From Desulfoluna limicola (GTDB lineage: Bacteria; Desulfobacterota; Desulfobacteria; Desulfobacterales; Desulfolunaceae): DNA of 64,000 nucleotides. The position numbers were made by a program, and so were the translations under genes. The stretch covers positions 2,232,001 through 2,296,000 of the forward strand of contig NZ_AP024488.1 in assembly GCF_021654575.1 (NCBI RefSeq), read 5' to 3'. Shown here piece by piece: positions 1 to 15,000 of this stretch; within the stretch, counting starts at the first letter, position 1, and the number at the start of each line of letters is the position of its first letter. The notes beneath the pieces were generated by a model. That model searched no databases. It was not told where the DNA came from and saw only the letters and a program-made list of their open reading frames with translations.

Positions 1-3000
1 CCGCCCCGAGCCACGAGCCGCTCTTGGTATATTCCTTTTTGATCTTGTTTTGCTCCACCACCGTCGTCCAGCCATACCGCAGCAGTTCATTGGGTTGATA
101 GCTGGAGCTGTAACCGATGATGGTTTCAGTTCCCGTATGACTCGGATTACTGGACCCATTGGTGGTCAACAGGACCCCGTCTTCTGTCCACTGGTAGAGC
201 GAGGTGTAAGAGTCTGTGGTATCCGCATCGATGCCGGAAACAACGGGCGCTCCGTTGGCCTTGTCCTGAATAATCAGTGTCCCTTTGCCCCGTTGCGACA
301 CATCCAGTCGGTTGACCACGAGGTCAAAGTCGGTGGTGTTGTTGATCTCAACGCTGGCATACCCGCCCAGAAGACGGATCTCACCGGTCCCGGTGTTGAG
401 AATGTTGCCAAAGAGTTCGATATAGCCACCACTGGTCTTCAGCTCGCTCACTTCAAACTGCTGTGTCGCCGAGTTGAAGTAAACCGAAAAGCCCGGATTG
501 GCCGCAGAGGTTTCCTTCAGGTAGATCGGGCCGCTTTTGCCCTGCGCCATCTCAGCCCTGGCTTCGGCATAGGCTGCGTCATCGATGTCAAGAACATAGC
601 TGTCGCGACCACTCTGCATGATGCCGTTGATATTGATGTATTCGGCATCGATGTGGATGCGATCACCATACATGCTGTAGGGCTGGCTTTGCGGATCATT
701 CGCCACATTGGTCACCGCAGTATCTGAGGCCGGTTTAACGCCCGCAGCTGTGGCCCAACCGGCACCATAGGTTCCCGTTGTCCCACCGGGCTCGTTGCCG
801 AGGAGGCCGGCCGGTTCCCCCCCTACGGGATAGCTGCTCACGCCGGTGACAAACACATCGCCCCCGGCAATCACATTGAGGTTGGCTGCCCGCACGGTGC
901 CCTCAATGCGAATGCTCCCTTTGCCGCTTGGCAATGTCTGCAGGGTAACGGTGCCACCATCATTGTAAATCCCCAGGCCACCGTCATCAGGCCCGAGAAC
1001 CGTGATATCGGGCCAGGGGTAGCTGCCACCGTTGGGGGGTATGACCCCTGCGACATCAAGATCGTTTCTCACCGTGATTGTGGGGGTATTTTCGCCGCCT
1101 GTTTCGGGCAGATCAAAGCCTGCCTCGCCAACCTCAACCGTCGGATCAACACCGCTGAACCCCTGGGCATTGTCATCATCAGCGTTTATGCTGTTCACAT
1201 CGCCGATTTGGTCGTTATCTTCGATGAGTACGCCATTTAAGAAGAGTCCGCCATTGACATCGGGAATGGTGATTCCGAGCAATTCAATAAATGCCGGTGT
1301 GTTGTTGATGATCTCAACAGAGGTATCGCCGGGTGCAATGAAATCGCCACTCCCCTGCAGCTGGTCAGAACGGACGTCGATCACCCCGGCCTGGGCCCAG
1401 ATCGGGTTCACCGTGACCGTCAGGACATTCTTTTTCGGGTAGATGGTCGATACGGTGCCATCGGGTGCCGTGACCTGTTCGCCAAGGCCGGATGCATCGA
1501 GTTCAGCCTTGATTCGGGCAATTTCCCCTTCATAAAAGCTCTTCAAGGTGGCATTGGTATGGCCGAATTCAGCTAAAACCTGCTCCGCATCATTCAGCTC
1601 TTGAACCAGGCCATTTTCGATATTCTTGAAATCGGTGGTAAAGGTGAGGCCCAGGTCAGAGGTCGCATCGACAGTCCCGGCCACGGCATCCCATCCGGAG
1701 AGAACCAGCGACTGGTGGCGGGTCAAGCCTGTCTGGATGGTCCCGTCCACGGTGACAACACCGTGCGATTCCGCCAACTCCTTCCCTTCGAACTGCTCGT
1801 CACCGCCACCGCCAAGGACCGAATTCAGTCCGTCACCGGCTTCACTGACCCAGCTCACCGCCTTGGCCTTGCCGGTCAGGTTCACCAGGCCTTCGCGGTC
1901 GGCGTAGAGGTTGGCCTGTCGCCCTGTCTTCAGGATTGCCCCTGCAGCCACATCGATGGCATTCTGCTGAATTATAAAGGCCTTGGCGTCTATATCTGAA
2001 ATTGGGATCGCCGATCCGGCAAAGCCATCCCAGCGTGCCTCAACGGTGTAACTATCCGACGCTGTGATCATATTCGGATCGGAACTGCGCCCTGTCGAGA
2101 GGCTCAGGTCCCCAAAGGCAAGCAGTTCGGCATCGCCATTGATATCAATCTGGTTGTCAGGGTGAAGCTCAACCCGTGTTGTGCCCACGGCCACCGTCCC
2201 GGCACCGTAGGTTTCGACAGAGACAAGGCCATGAACGTCACCCTGACCGCGTGCCGAAATGTCCATGGCTCCGGCCGCGTGCAGTGTGGCACCGTTGCCG
2301 ACCGTCACCCTGGCAAGGTCCTGGGTGGTCTTAATGGTCAAGTCCGCCCCGGCCCCGGAGAGAGCCCCGCCCGTGGTGAAGATCACCTGGTCTGTGACAT
2401 TGAGGATATTCAATGCTTCAAGGCTGAAGGTGTGGTCGTTGGAGGCCACACCAACCACCTCCAGCCAGGCATTCTCCCCAACCTTCACCTGGGTATCCAG
2501 ATCAATCAGCGTATCGCTGTCAACGCCGGCACCGCTGACAACGCCACCGGTGCTGCCTTTGATGTAATTGTCCCCGTCAATCCGATTGGTGGCCAACAGG
2601 TCGATGTCTTTGGCTCGGATATCGGCCACGGTCTTGCCGGCCCCGGCCGTATAGTTCTCCACCGCTGCCAGCACCGTGGCATCAATGGTGCTGTCGGCAT
2701 CGGCTCCGGATCCGGCAAGGGCTCCGTAGGCCTCAGTCAGAACCCTGGTCGCGAAGATCGCACAGTGCGACGCCTTGACATCCAACTCACCGCTTCCCGC
2801 CCCGGTCAGATCGATGACCGTGTCACCCTTAATCGTTGCGGTGGTTTCACTGGTATTTATCGTCTGAGGACGGGCGGAGGCTGCGGCAACGACGCCGCCT
2901 GAGCCAGGTGACGCTTCAGCATCATTGTCATCTTCTGCCGTCGCCAGGACGGCAAGGTTGCCGGCAGCAATATCGCTGTTCGCACCGATATATGCCGTGG

Positions 3001-6000
3001 TGGTTGTATCGGAAGAGGCGGTGGCTGCCGTTATCCCGGCGGCGACAATCCCGACGACGTTGCTGTCGGCAGTGGCCTTCTGTCGGGTTTCAGCCGTGGC
3101 GGCAACAACCATATCCCCGCTCACGGTCAGGGTTGCGTTATCCTCGATATAGCTGCGTGTACTGTTGGTGTTGGTCACCGTGCTGATGGTGGCATCAACC
3201 CCGACCAACGCACCGGCCGAGCCAGAAGCGCTGGCCTGTGCCGCATGTTCCGTGTTGAATGCGCCCTGGGTCGCACGAACCGAGAGCCCACCGGCAGACA
3301 GGGTGCCGCCAACAGACGCCTCGACGGTTGAATTTAACGTCGTCTCGGTTTTAGACACACCGACGGCGGCAAGCCCGGCATTCACCCCTTTGGAGTCGGC
3401 AACGGCAGAAACGTTGGACTCGGCGTTCACCGTCACGTCCCCATCGACACGGACCGCGGCATCACCAATATACGCCTGAACCGTTGGATCGACCTCGGCC
3501 TTGGCCCAGTTAAAGGAGCCGGCCCCGATTCCTGCGGAAACCGCCATAACGTCCGAATGAACCTCGGCATCGGAGACTCCAGAAAGGGTGATGGCACCGA
3601 CGGAAGCTGTCCCCATCCCAACCTCAGCAGATGAACCGATATAGGCTTCGACAGTTCCCCCCACTTCGGAATGAGCCTGTGTCGATCCGGCGGCGACAGC
3701 CCCAACGCTGGCCCCCATGCTCAGGGCATTGATCTTGGATGTCGAATGGGCGTTTAATGTCAAGTGCCCTGCTTTGACAACCTGCGCAGGGGCGCCCGGC
3801 GATGTCCCGTCAATGAAGGCCGAGGCCTCGTTATTCACCGAATTGAAGGCGAACGCCCCGCCAATGGCTGTGCTGATTGCACCGGCAAGGCTCAGCCCGA
3901 GCGAGTCAATGCGACTGTTGTCAATGGCATCGAGGGTGATGTCCCCCGCAGCCGAAAGGACGGCTCCGCCCGAAACACCGGCACTGATGGTATTGGCAAT
4001 CTCATTTTTGGTGATGGAAGCATTCAGCGCCACCCCACCGGCAATCCCTACACCGGCATTCACCGCAACGATGCCGGCCTTGGAATCCCCTGCCAGGTCG
4101 ATGGCCCCGGCCGAGGACGTCACCGAGGCTTCGGTGATCAGCGCTTCGGTGCTGTTGGTGATAACGTTGCCCGACACCACCGCATTGGCCGCCAAACCAC
4201 CGGCGCCGGCAATGCCGATATTGACGGACACAATATTGGCCGTCAGGTCGAAGGGGCACTCTTTTAAAGAGTCTGTCAGCTCCTCCTTGACGGACTTGTC
4301 ACTTGAATCCGGATCGTCGGGGATCAAGGCATCGATGGCCGTCAGGAAAGCGCCCCCGCCGGGTTCCACCTCCAGGGCCGTCAGCTTGACATCCCCGACA
4401 GCATGGACGACAGAACCACTGATCATCGAACTGACATCATTTGTGATCGCATTGCCCAGGACAGTGAGCTGGGCGGCAAATCCTCCGGAGCCGGAAATAC
4501 CAAAGGCCAGCGCACGGATACTTGCCGAGGACTCGGAAAACAGCGAAAGGCCAGCGTCCGTATCCAGGTCCGTGCCGCTGACCAAGGTTTCAACGCTGTT
4601 GTCTATCACGTTCGCGGCTGCCGCGAGCCCCACCGCGCCACCGCCGCTGCCCGCGACGCCGAAGGCCAGGGTATCGATGCTGGAAGTGTCCTTCGCCGAC
4701 AGGGTGATCGCGCCATCGCTGTCGATATCGGACCGGCCATCCTCATCGCTTTTGATCGCAGCGCGCGTGGTGTTGCTCACCACATTCCCTGAAAGCGACA
4801 TCATACCTGCACCGCCACCGGCCCCTGCGACGCCGGCGGTAAACCCAAGAATCGCCGCAGAGTTTTCCGCCATGAGCTCAAGGGTCGAACCACTGTCGAC
4901 CTTTGAACCGGAAACCTCGGCCACGGCATCATTGGCAATGATATTGGCCCCGGCCAGAAAGCCCACGGCAATGCCACCTGTTCCGGCCACACTGACGCCG
5001 AGGGATCGAATCTGAGAGCTGTCGTCCGCAGTTAAGCGGATCGCACCACCGCTGGTGACGTCGGAGCCTTCCGCAATGGTCGCCTGTGTGTTGTTCCCGA
5101 TGTCGTTGCCAAAGCCGGTGGCATTCACGGCCACGGCGCCGGAGCCGGCAACCCCCACCGTTAACGCCATAATGCCGGCGCTGGAATCGCTGTCGAGGAT
5201 GATATCCCCGGATGTTGAGGTGACGGTTGAATCCACAATGGCCGCCTCAACGTCGTTGGTGATGATGTTGCCGGTAAAAGCCCCGTTCACCGCCACGCCC
5301 CCCGTTCCGGCCACACTCACCAGTACGGCGACGATATTGGAATTGGGATCGATGGGAGACCCTTGCAGGGCATCCGACAGTTTGCTGCGGCTGCTGCGGG
5401 TATCCTCGGCCGATGAGTCGCCGTCATCATCCGGAATAAAGCTTCCGATGGCCGTCATGAACGGCACGGCACTCGGCGCCAGGTCCCTGGCTGCGAGGGT
5501 GATATCATCGGCTGCGGTCACCGTTGAGCCACTGATCATGGCTGAGGTATCGTTGGCAATCACATTGCCCATGGCCGTAAGCTGAACGGCGGCCCCGCCG
5601 GAGCCCGACACGCCGATGGCCAGGGTGCGGATAATCGCAGACGAAGAGGAGGTGAGCGCAAGGGAGGTGTCGGTGTCGACCTCGCTGTCACTGATTTCCG
5701 TCTCGATACGGTTGGTGATCACATTGGCGGCCAGGGCCGCTCCACCGGCGACACCGCCGGTGCCTGCCACGCCCACGGCCAGGGTGTTGATCTCTGATGA
5801 ATCGGTTGCGGTGAGGGTGATGGCCTCATCGGCATCCACATCGGAACGGGTCACGACATTGCCGTCGTCATCCAGCGTCGCGCTGATGGCGGCACGCGTT
5901 GTATTGTCGATCACGCTCGCCGAAAGCGAGAGCATCGCAGCGCCACCGCCAGAACCGGCCACGCCGACAGTCAGGCCAAGGATGTCGGCATCATTGGTGG

Positions 6001-9000
6001 CCGCCAGGTTTAAGGTGGCCCCACTGTCCACCGTTGAACCGCTGATCTCACTGATCACGGCGTTGGTGATCACGTTGGCACCAATGAGGGCGCCGACAGA
6101 AACACCGCCTGTTGCGGCAACACTGACCCCTGCCGAGCGGATCAGCGAAGAATCATCGGCGGTCAATGCAATGCCGCCAAGGGACGTTGTGACCGCCGCC
6201 CCCTCTTCAATGCGAGCTTGCGTGCTGTTGGCGATCACATTGCCAAACCCCGTGGCATTGACGGCCACCGCACCGGAACCGGCCACCCCCACGGTCAGGG
6301 CGACAATCCCGGCATTGGAATCGGCGTCAAGCACCACATCCCCAGCGCTGGAGGTAACGGTTGAGGATTCAATGGTGGCGACAATGTCATTGGTAATCAC
6401 GTTGCCGGAGAAGGCCCCATTGACGGCCACCGTGCCCGAGCCGGCCACGCTGATCATGACAGCCAGGATGTTGGCGTCCAGATCGATGGGAGAGCCATCC
6501 AGAGAATCATTGAAGTCAGCACTGTGGTCGGCCGGAACCATCCAGTCGGGGATCACGCTCGGATCGTCATCCCTCGCCTTGAGGGTGACATCCCCCACGG
6601 TATCCACTTCTGAGTCACGAATCAGGGCGATGACATCATTGGTGACCACATTGCCCATCGCCGTGACCTGGACGGCCACGGCCCCGGAACCGGAGACACC
6701 GAGGGCCAGGGTATGGATCCCCGCCGAGGAATTTGAGGTGAGATCGAGGGTTGACTTGCCATCGACATCGGCATCACTGATGCGCGTCTCGACGGTGTTG
6801 GTAATCACATTTGTGGACAACGCCACCCCGACGGCACCCGTAGAAGAGCCGGAGACGCCAAAGGCCAGCGAGTCGATGGTGGAGGTGTCGGTGGCAGACA
6901 GGGCAATGGCTCCGCCGGCATCGATATCGCTGCCGGCGCCTTCAATGATCGCCCGGGTGCTGTTGGCAACAACATTGCCCGATAGAGAGGTACTCACCGC
7001 CACCGAACCGGAAGCGGCGATGCCACCGGTGAAGCTGAGGATGTCGGCATCGTTGCCGGCCGTCAGGGATAAAGCGCCCCCGCTGGCAACGGTGGAACCG
7101 GAGATCAGCGTGGCAACGCTGTTGGTGATCACGTTAGCCCCGATCAACACCGAGGCGGCAACACTTCCCGAGGCGCCGATACTTAAACCGAGGGCACGGA
7201 TCTGGGATTGATCGCGGGCGGTGAGATCGACCAGGCCGCCACTGATCACCGTCGAACCCCCGACGATGTCTGAAGAGATATGATTCGTGATCACATTGCC
7301 GAAACCACTGGCCTGAACCCCAACGTTTCCTGCGGCCCCCACACCGACACTCAGGGCAATAATCCCGGAATCGGAGAGGGTGGTTAAAACGACATCCCCA
7401 TCGCTGTTCAGCACGGTTCCATCAAGGGCCACACCGGCCCGAACCGTTGAGCCATCAATACGGGTGTGGGCGGTGTTGGTGATCACGTTCCCCATGAGCG
7501 CCACGCCGACCCCCACCTTTCCTGAGCCGGCCACACTGACCTGCAGGGCCAGGATGTTGGCATCCAGGGAAATGGGTGAATCATCAAGGGCCTTATCGAC
7601 AGCCGTCTGCTGCTCGATCGTGAGCATCCAGCCAGGCAAGGCGATGGGCGCCTGATCCCCGGTCGTGAGGCGCACGTCATCGCCGGCAAAAACTGTCGAG
7701 CCACCGATGGTCGCCGTCACGTGATTGGTGATGTCATTGCCCAGCACCGAGGCAGAGACCGCCACCGACCCGGCCCCGGAGACGCCCATTCCGAGGGTAC
7801 GGATGAGCGCTGACGAGAGGGATTCCAGCACCACATCACCAGCCGTGGCCGTGACCGTTGAATCGCTGACCAGCGTGGTTATGTCGTTGGTGATCACGTT
7901 GGCAGCAATGGCGCCGCCACCGGCAACCTTGCCCGATCCGGCGCCACCAAAGGCCAGAGCGTCGATCACCGCCTTGTCGCTGGCGGCCAGGGTGACATCC
8001 TGAGCGGCATCTACCGTTGCACCGTTAACAATGCTCGCTTCGACATCGTTGTCGATGACGTTTACCGATATGCCCACCCCGCCGGCAACCTTACCCGATC
8101 CGGCCCCGCCGATGGTCAGGTTGAGGATCTGGCCGCTGTTTTCTGTGGGCAGAGCCACGCCGACCAGGTTGGAGTTCAGGCTCGACAGCCCGTCATCGGT
8201 CGCCGGTTTCTCAAAGCCCGCCAACAGGCTGACACTGCCGGCCGTTGACTCAACCGCACTGTTGTCGATGGTTGCCGTGATCTCATTGCCAACGTGGGTG
8301 GTGCCAATGGCCGCCCCGACAGCCGCATCCTTGGAACCGGCAAAGCCACCTGCGATGACAATCATGGTTGAGCTGTCGCCGGCTGTCAGGCTGATATCGT
8401 TACCGGCACTGACGCTGGCGGTGGTCACATCGGGATCAGCTGATGTTTGGGGTAACCCCTCAGAATTGGTGATGCCTGCGGTGACACGATTGTTGATGTC
8501 ATTAACGGAGATCGCTCCGCCCAGGGCAAATTTTTCGGCCCCGGCACCGCCGATGGCGACACTGACCAGCACCTCTTCGGCACTGGCATCAACATCCAGC
8601 GTCGTTCCGGCCGAAATATAAGAGCTGTCGATCTGAGCATTGACATCGTTCCAGATCAGATTGGCGCCAATACCGGCACCCACAGCGCCCTTGTTCGAAA
8701 AGGCCAGGCCGCCGGACACGGCGACACTGCTCGTCCGGTCGGTGGCATCCACGTCGACCGAGCCATCCACCCGTATATCGCTGGCTGTCACGAGACCGGT
8801 GTCTTCGTCAACGCTGGCTGAGATATGAGCGTCAATGGAGTTCGACACGACATTGGCCGCCACAGAGCCTGCCACGGCATATTTCCCGGCACCGGCCCCA
8901 CCGACACAAACGGTGGTCAGCAGGCCCTTCTCTTCGGCAGCCGTTCGCAGGTTGCCGGTGGTGACAAGCGTAGAGCCTTCAATACGCGAAACAATCTCGT

Positions 9001-12000
9001 TGTCGAGCAGGTTCAGGGCAAAAGCGATGCCGACGCCGGCGGTTTTGCCATAGGCAAACCCACCTGCCATGGAGTAGATGGCGGCGCTGTCATCGGCCAG
9101 CAGGGAGATATCACCGGTTGACCCGGCAAGGGTGGTGCTGTCAACGATGAAGGCATCCACCAGGTTATCGATCAGATTGACAGAGATCGTTCCGGCAACG
9201 CCATAGCCCTTTTCCCCCCCGCCACCGGTTCCAACACCGACGGCTCCCACCGCCGAGATGATCATCCCGTCAGAAAGCGCTTTGATATCGACATCGCCGT
9301 GGTGGGTAAGCCCGGTGACATGTTCGAAGCCAGAGGTGATGGTGTTCTTGATATCGCTGAAGGCGATGGCCGCGCCCACCCCGGCCTTGCCGCCGAAACC
9401 ACCCGCACCGGCGATCAGGACAACGTTGCTGTCGTCGTGCGCTTCAAGGAGGATATCGCCATCCACGGTCCCGCTTGCAGTTCGGAGCGCGGTCTCCGTG
9501 GTGTTCATGCTTAATGAAAACGCCAGAGAGCCCCCCACCCCGTAACCGCTTTTCCCTTTGGCACCACCGGCTCCGGCCGAGAGGGAAACAATCGAGCCGG
9601 TGCGGTCGGCGTGCATCTCCAGACCGCACAGTGTGAGATCGACGCCATCGACAAAGGCCGAGGTGGTTCCGGTGACAATGTTGATACCGACACCGCCTGC
9701 GACACCCACGGCCGTTTTATCATCCTGGGTCTTGGCAAAGGCAACGGAACCGGCAAGGGATGCGATCATCGTGCCGTCGTCAGCATCGAGGCTGAGGTTC
9801 CCCGCGTCGACCGAGATGATATTGCGGACACTGGCCTGCGCGTTGTCGTGGATAAAGTTGACGGTAAAGGCACCGGAGACCGCATAGCCAGACTTGGCGT
9901 TACCGGTGGTTTTGCTCACCTGGTCAACCGAATCCTTCACCGCGGTGGCATTATCGGTGACCTTGCCCGACTCCTTCATCTCTTTGAGGACATCGCCCAT
10001 CCGCGTCTGCCAATTCAGCAGGGCCGCATCCGACTTCGTGCTGCCATCGGAGCCCTGGGTGCCACCGGTGCCGTTGAACGGGGTGACCCCGGGATCCTCC
10101 GCATTATCGGAGCCGCCATCGTCCGAGGTGCCGGCCGAGGTGCTCGCCCCTGCGACGGCAAAACTGCCGATAAACCCATCGTTCCCGGCTGAAACCAGGA
10201 TATCCCCTGACGTCGTCACGCTTCCGTCGGCAACCAGCCCGCCATGTTCATCTCCAATGACGGCAGCCGTATCTCGGACACTCACGTTCACTGCCAGCGA
10301 CCCGCCCACCCCGACACTCTTGGAGCTGGCCACCCCTCCCGAAACAGCAAACACATAACTGGTATCCGTCGCATCGACAAAGATGGAGGCTCCCCCCCCA
10401 TCGGCATCGGAAACACCGCCGCTTCCCACCTCAATGTTGGCACCGGTTTCAATCTGAGCCAGGGTGGTGTTGTTGACCACATTGGCCCCGAACGCACCAT
10501 TAAAGGCAAAATTGTCCGATTGACCGCCCGAAAGGAGCATGGTCACCGCAAGCTCCTGATTCTCGGCATCAACCTCAAGGCTGTCCGCATACAGGTCAAC
10601 ATCATTGGCAATTTTTGCGGTCACGGTGTTGTCGTACCAGTAGAGACCCAGGCTGGCACCTGCCCCGCTGCCCCCTTCGGCACTGGAGACGCCACCGCCG
10701 ACCTTCGGCAGGCTGAACTCAAAGTTCCCCACAAGATTGACGGCATGATTGACACTCAGGGCCTCAACCACGACATCCTGCGTGCCGCTGCGAAAATGGG
10801 TATCGTTCAGCGTGCCATCTTCATCCTGGTTGATCTGCGCGCCTTCTTCAATGACAGCGGTGGCATCATGATCCAGAATCAGAACCGTTCCCGACCCTGC
10901 CGTCGCGACCTTTTGCCCCTTGACCTTTGCATTGGAATAGGAATCGACCAGGGTATCTGTCAAGCCCATGTTTCCGTTCAGGTAGGTCATCAGGGTGCCG
11001 ACAAACCCCATGCCGATGCTTTTGACCGGATTGCCCAGGTCCTTCCACATCGTCTCGTCGTTGAAGTCGGCTTCCGAGAGATCAATGTCGACCGCCGGGG
11101 CGCTCCCCACATACTCATACCAACTGCCGACATCCCCCTCACCGGTGTGGTTGTCGGTAACGGCAACGGTTTCCCCCAGTTTTACCGTCACCGGCCCTTC
11201 GGTATCGGTATCATGGGTGGCATGCGTATTTTCGTTCAAGAAAGGAGAGATGAGATTGGCGCCCCACAGCCCCAGGGGATCAATCTGGTTCAGCGTCTGC
11301 GACTGGACAAGAAGTTGCTCTCTGGCATCCACAAAGGCATCGCCCGAAATGGTTGCATCGGCGTTGTCGTTGTAGATCCCGACACTGGCAGCAACGGAAA
11401 GCCCGAAGCCGGCAGTGGCCTGGGCAGGGTCCGTACTGGTTGTCTCATTGTTGACGCTGGATGTTGCAGAAATTGCAGGACGATTTTCAGTGACGGCGAT
11501 GACGCTGATCGTACCATCGGCTTCAACATCAGCACGGCGACTGCCATCCGAAATGTCCCCATCGCCAATCCGGGCCTCAACATTGTTCGCATCTATTGAT
11601 ACGGCCACAGCGCCGCCAATATCGAATTTATTTGTCGTTGGTGACTCAATGAGCTTCTTGATGGTGTCATTCTTCTTGATGAACTTCATGACCGAGTCAG
11701 TAACGGCGGTTGTGGCCTTTTTGACAAAGGGGATATCCTTGGCCTTTTCGGTCGCCGTCTCCTTCACTTCATCCTTGAGCACCCCGGCAAGATCCCCCCA
11801 GGAGCCATCATCCCCGACATCCGCCTCGGCGGACACACCATTTTCATCGGCAGGAATGATCCAGAGTTCCTTGCCCTCCACGGCCTCTTTCTTCTGCAGT
11901 GCTTCAACGCTGATATTCCCGGCGACATCCGCGACCCCATCGAGGTAGGCATCGGTGTCCCCATGTTCCACGCTGATTGCAGCGGCAATGTTGAACTTGC

Positions 12001-15000
12001 CGTCGTTCTCCGTGGCCGAAGAGGCGCCGGTCCGATTGCGATCGATGGTATCGCCGCGAACAAACAGGTCATCGCCCACCGTCAGGTGCGCCTTATCCGT
12101 CACATGGGCGCTGACATCGGAATGGAGCACCGAAACTGCAACGGCAAACCCAACCGCATCGTCCTCCACCTCGGCGACGACATCCACGGTGTTGTCCCCT
12201 GTAGCACGGACGGTGAGGTCCCCTGCGGTTTCAACAGTGCCCTCGATGGTGACTTCAGACGTCGTGTTGGCAACCCCGACAGCGACAGCGAGAAACGTTC
12301 CTATCGGTTGTGACCTGACGTACACATCGGCTACCGTATGGGCGACAAAATCAGCGGCCGAGATCACCGCATGTTCCCCCACATCAATGGTTGCCGTAGA
12401 GGTCGCAACAGCCACGCCGCCGACAAGAGACAAGCCCTCGACACCCCCGACACCCCCCCCAGCAACACCGGCCAGGGTGTCACCGATCCAACTCTCGCCC
12501 CAGTCGATATCATACTTTGCGGCTTCAGCCGTGGCACGCAGGGTGACATCCCCGCCGCGGATGGTGGCCTCACCGATGGTGATGTCGGCTTTGTTGTAAT
12601 CGACGTTGGCAAATCCGATGGCGGTAAAGTCTTTAAACATGTCCGCCGCGATAATACGGATGTCACCATCGTAGATCAGGCCATTGGCATAGTCATTGGT
12701 CATGCCGGTGGATTTTGCACTCAACACGGCACCGCCATCGATGGTGATGTGCTCCCCTTCGATGGTGATATTCCCCGCTTCACCCGCCGTATCCGTGCTG
12801 ATGGTGGCCCCACTGATATGGACTGTTTCCGCTCTGAACGCGACATCAACACCGGCTAAAGGAGTAGAACCAAAATGAAAGTCACTGTTAACTGTCAGGG
12901 TGTCGTCATTTTCATACGTCACCTGCAAGCCCTGGGTATCAGCAAAGCTTATCCAATCAAGGTCCGATTGCTGGATAAACTCCCCGCTGCCCAGAATCAC
13001 CAGTTCGTTGGCGGTCCCCCCGCCAAGATCGATGGAAACGCTCTCGCCGCTATCCACCTCCCCATCACCATCGGCATCGAGATTCGCTATATCGACACGG
13101 AACACATCGTCGCCACGCCCCCCCTTGAGGGTATCTGCGCCGCCCCCGCTCACCAGAGTCGTGGTGCCGTCAAACTCAGAGGCATCGATGGTCTGCGCAC
13201 CGCTACCGCCTGTCAGGTTTGCCCGCTCGATAGCATCCAGCAGCGTATCGCTGCCTTCTGAGCCGATAACCAAGCTGCTGTTGGTGAGGGTAAAATCATC
13301 CGACGTGGTTCGCGCCTCGATCAGGGTATCGGTGCCGGCACCACCCGTGATGGTATCCCCACCAAGTCCACCGGTCAGGATGTCATCCCCACTGGTCCCC
13401 GTAAGGGTATCGTTGCCGGCACCCCCATCAAGAACGACACTGCCGGCGATCAGATCATTCCCCTGCAGCCCTGCCGGCGAGCCGGTTACACCACTCAGAC
13501 CAAGGTCCGTTGCCGCACCCGACCCGTTCAGGGCCAGGACCGTCACCGTACCAGTGCCACCGGAACCATCGATCAAGTCTATGCCCGTATGGGTTGCATT
13601 GAGCTGTGCCGTCAGGTTTTCATCCGCAGCGCTGATGGCATCGAGAATATCCTGGACCGTTTCAGTGGGGCTCAGGTCGATGTCCACCTCCGTGCCATCG
13701 GAGAGGACGACCCGGATATCTGCGGAGACACCGACAAACGGGAGTCCGTTCAGGGTGTCCCCCGTGCCGGTCATGAGGATTCCCAGATCTTCTGCGGCCC
13801 CCGACCCATTGAGCGCTGAAACCGTTACATCACCGGCACCAGCCGTTGCATCGACAATCGTGAGCCCATTGCCATCGGCATTGAGGGTCACCGTGAGGCT
13901 GTCGCTTCCCGCTTCAATGGCATCGATCACATCCTGAAGGGTTTCGGCGTCGCTCAGGTCGATACTCACCGGGCTGCCATCGCGCAGGGAGACCTGCAGA
14001 TCATTGCCCGTGACGACGGCCACCCCTTCACCGACATTCAACGCTGCCAGCGGGGTTGACGCTTCGAGCCCTGTCAGGTCAACTGACGAGATGTCGCTGG
14101 TCCCCACCCCTGCGCCGTTGTTCAAAAAAGTACGCGCCGTATCGGCCGACAAGCCGGTAAAGCCTTCGGCATTGATGATGTTGTTGCCGTCGCCACCGGT
14201 CAGGTGCGCCATTTCGATGCCGCTGAGGCTATCGGTTTCCGTATCTAAGGTGATCCGGGTATTGGTCAGGGTGATGGCGGACGCATCGGTGCTTTCGATG
14301 AGCAGATCGATCCCTTCCCCCCCGTCAAGGGTGTCGTCGCCTGTTCCTGCTGTCAACTGATCGTTGCCGAGCCCACCCAATAATGTATCTGACCCTGAAC
14401 CACCGATCAGCCGGTCATCGCCACCAAGCCCCGAAAGGATCGCCTCCCCCTCAAAGGCAGCGGCATCCATCAGGTTGCCACTGCCACCACCGGTCAAGTC
14501 GACTTTTTCGATCCTGGTCAGGGTGTTGAGCCCCTTGCTGCCCTGGGTTATCGTCGCCAAGATGGGGGTCACTGAGCCACCGGTTAAACCACTTCCGTCG
14601 ACACTGATGTCGGCGACATTGAGCCCCGCCTTATTGACACCAAAGGTGATCTCCCATGGCCCCATTTTATTGGTGAGCACCGTCCCCTCAAGAATAGCGC
14701 CATCACCGCTGCCGATCAGGCCCAGATCAGCCGCCGCCGTCGACCCGTTCAGGGCGCTCACAACCAGGTTCGTGCCGTCATCTGCGCTGTCGGTGATATC
14801 AACACCGGTTCCGGCAGCGTTAAGGGTCGCCGTAAGCCGATCATGGGCACCGTTGATCGCATCGAGAACATCCTGAATCGTCAGGGCGACACTGAGGTCG
14901 ATATCACATTGGGTGGTGCCGTCGGTCAAGGTGATGCGCAGGTCATCGCCAGCCACGGTGGCAACGCCTGTGGCATCGTTTAAGGTGCTGAGCTGCGCGG

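Noticed and set aside
3717-7211. Long plus-strand frames (432 and 531 codons) opposite the adhesin gene
   Set aside because: They are antisense to repetitive, GC-rich adhesin coding sequence; their translations are low-complexity Ser/Ala/Pro/Thr-rich text mirroring the repeats, with no ribosome-binding sites or domains.
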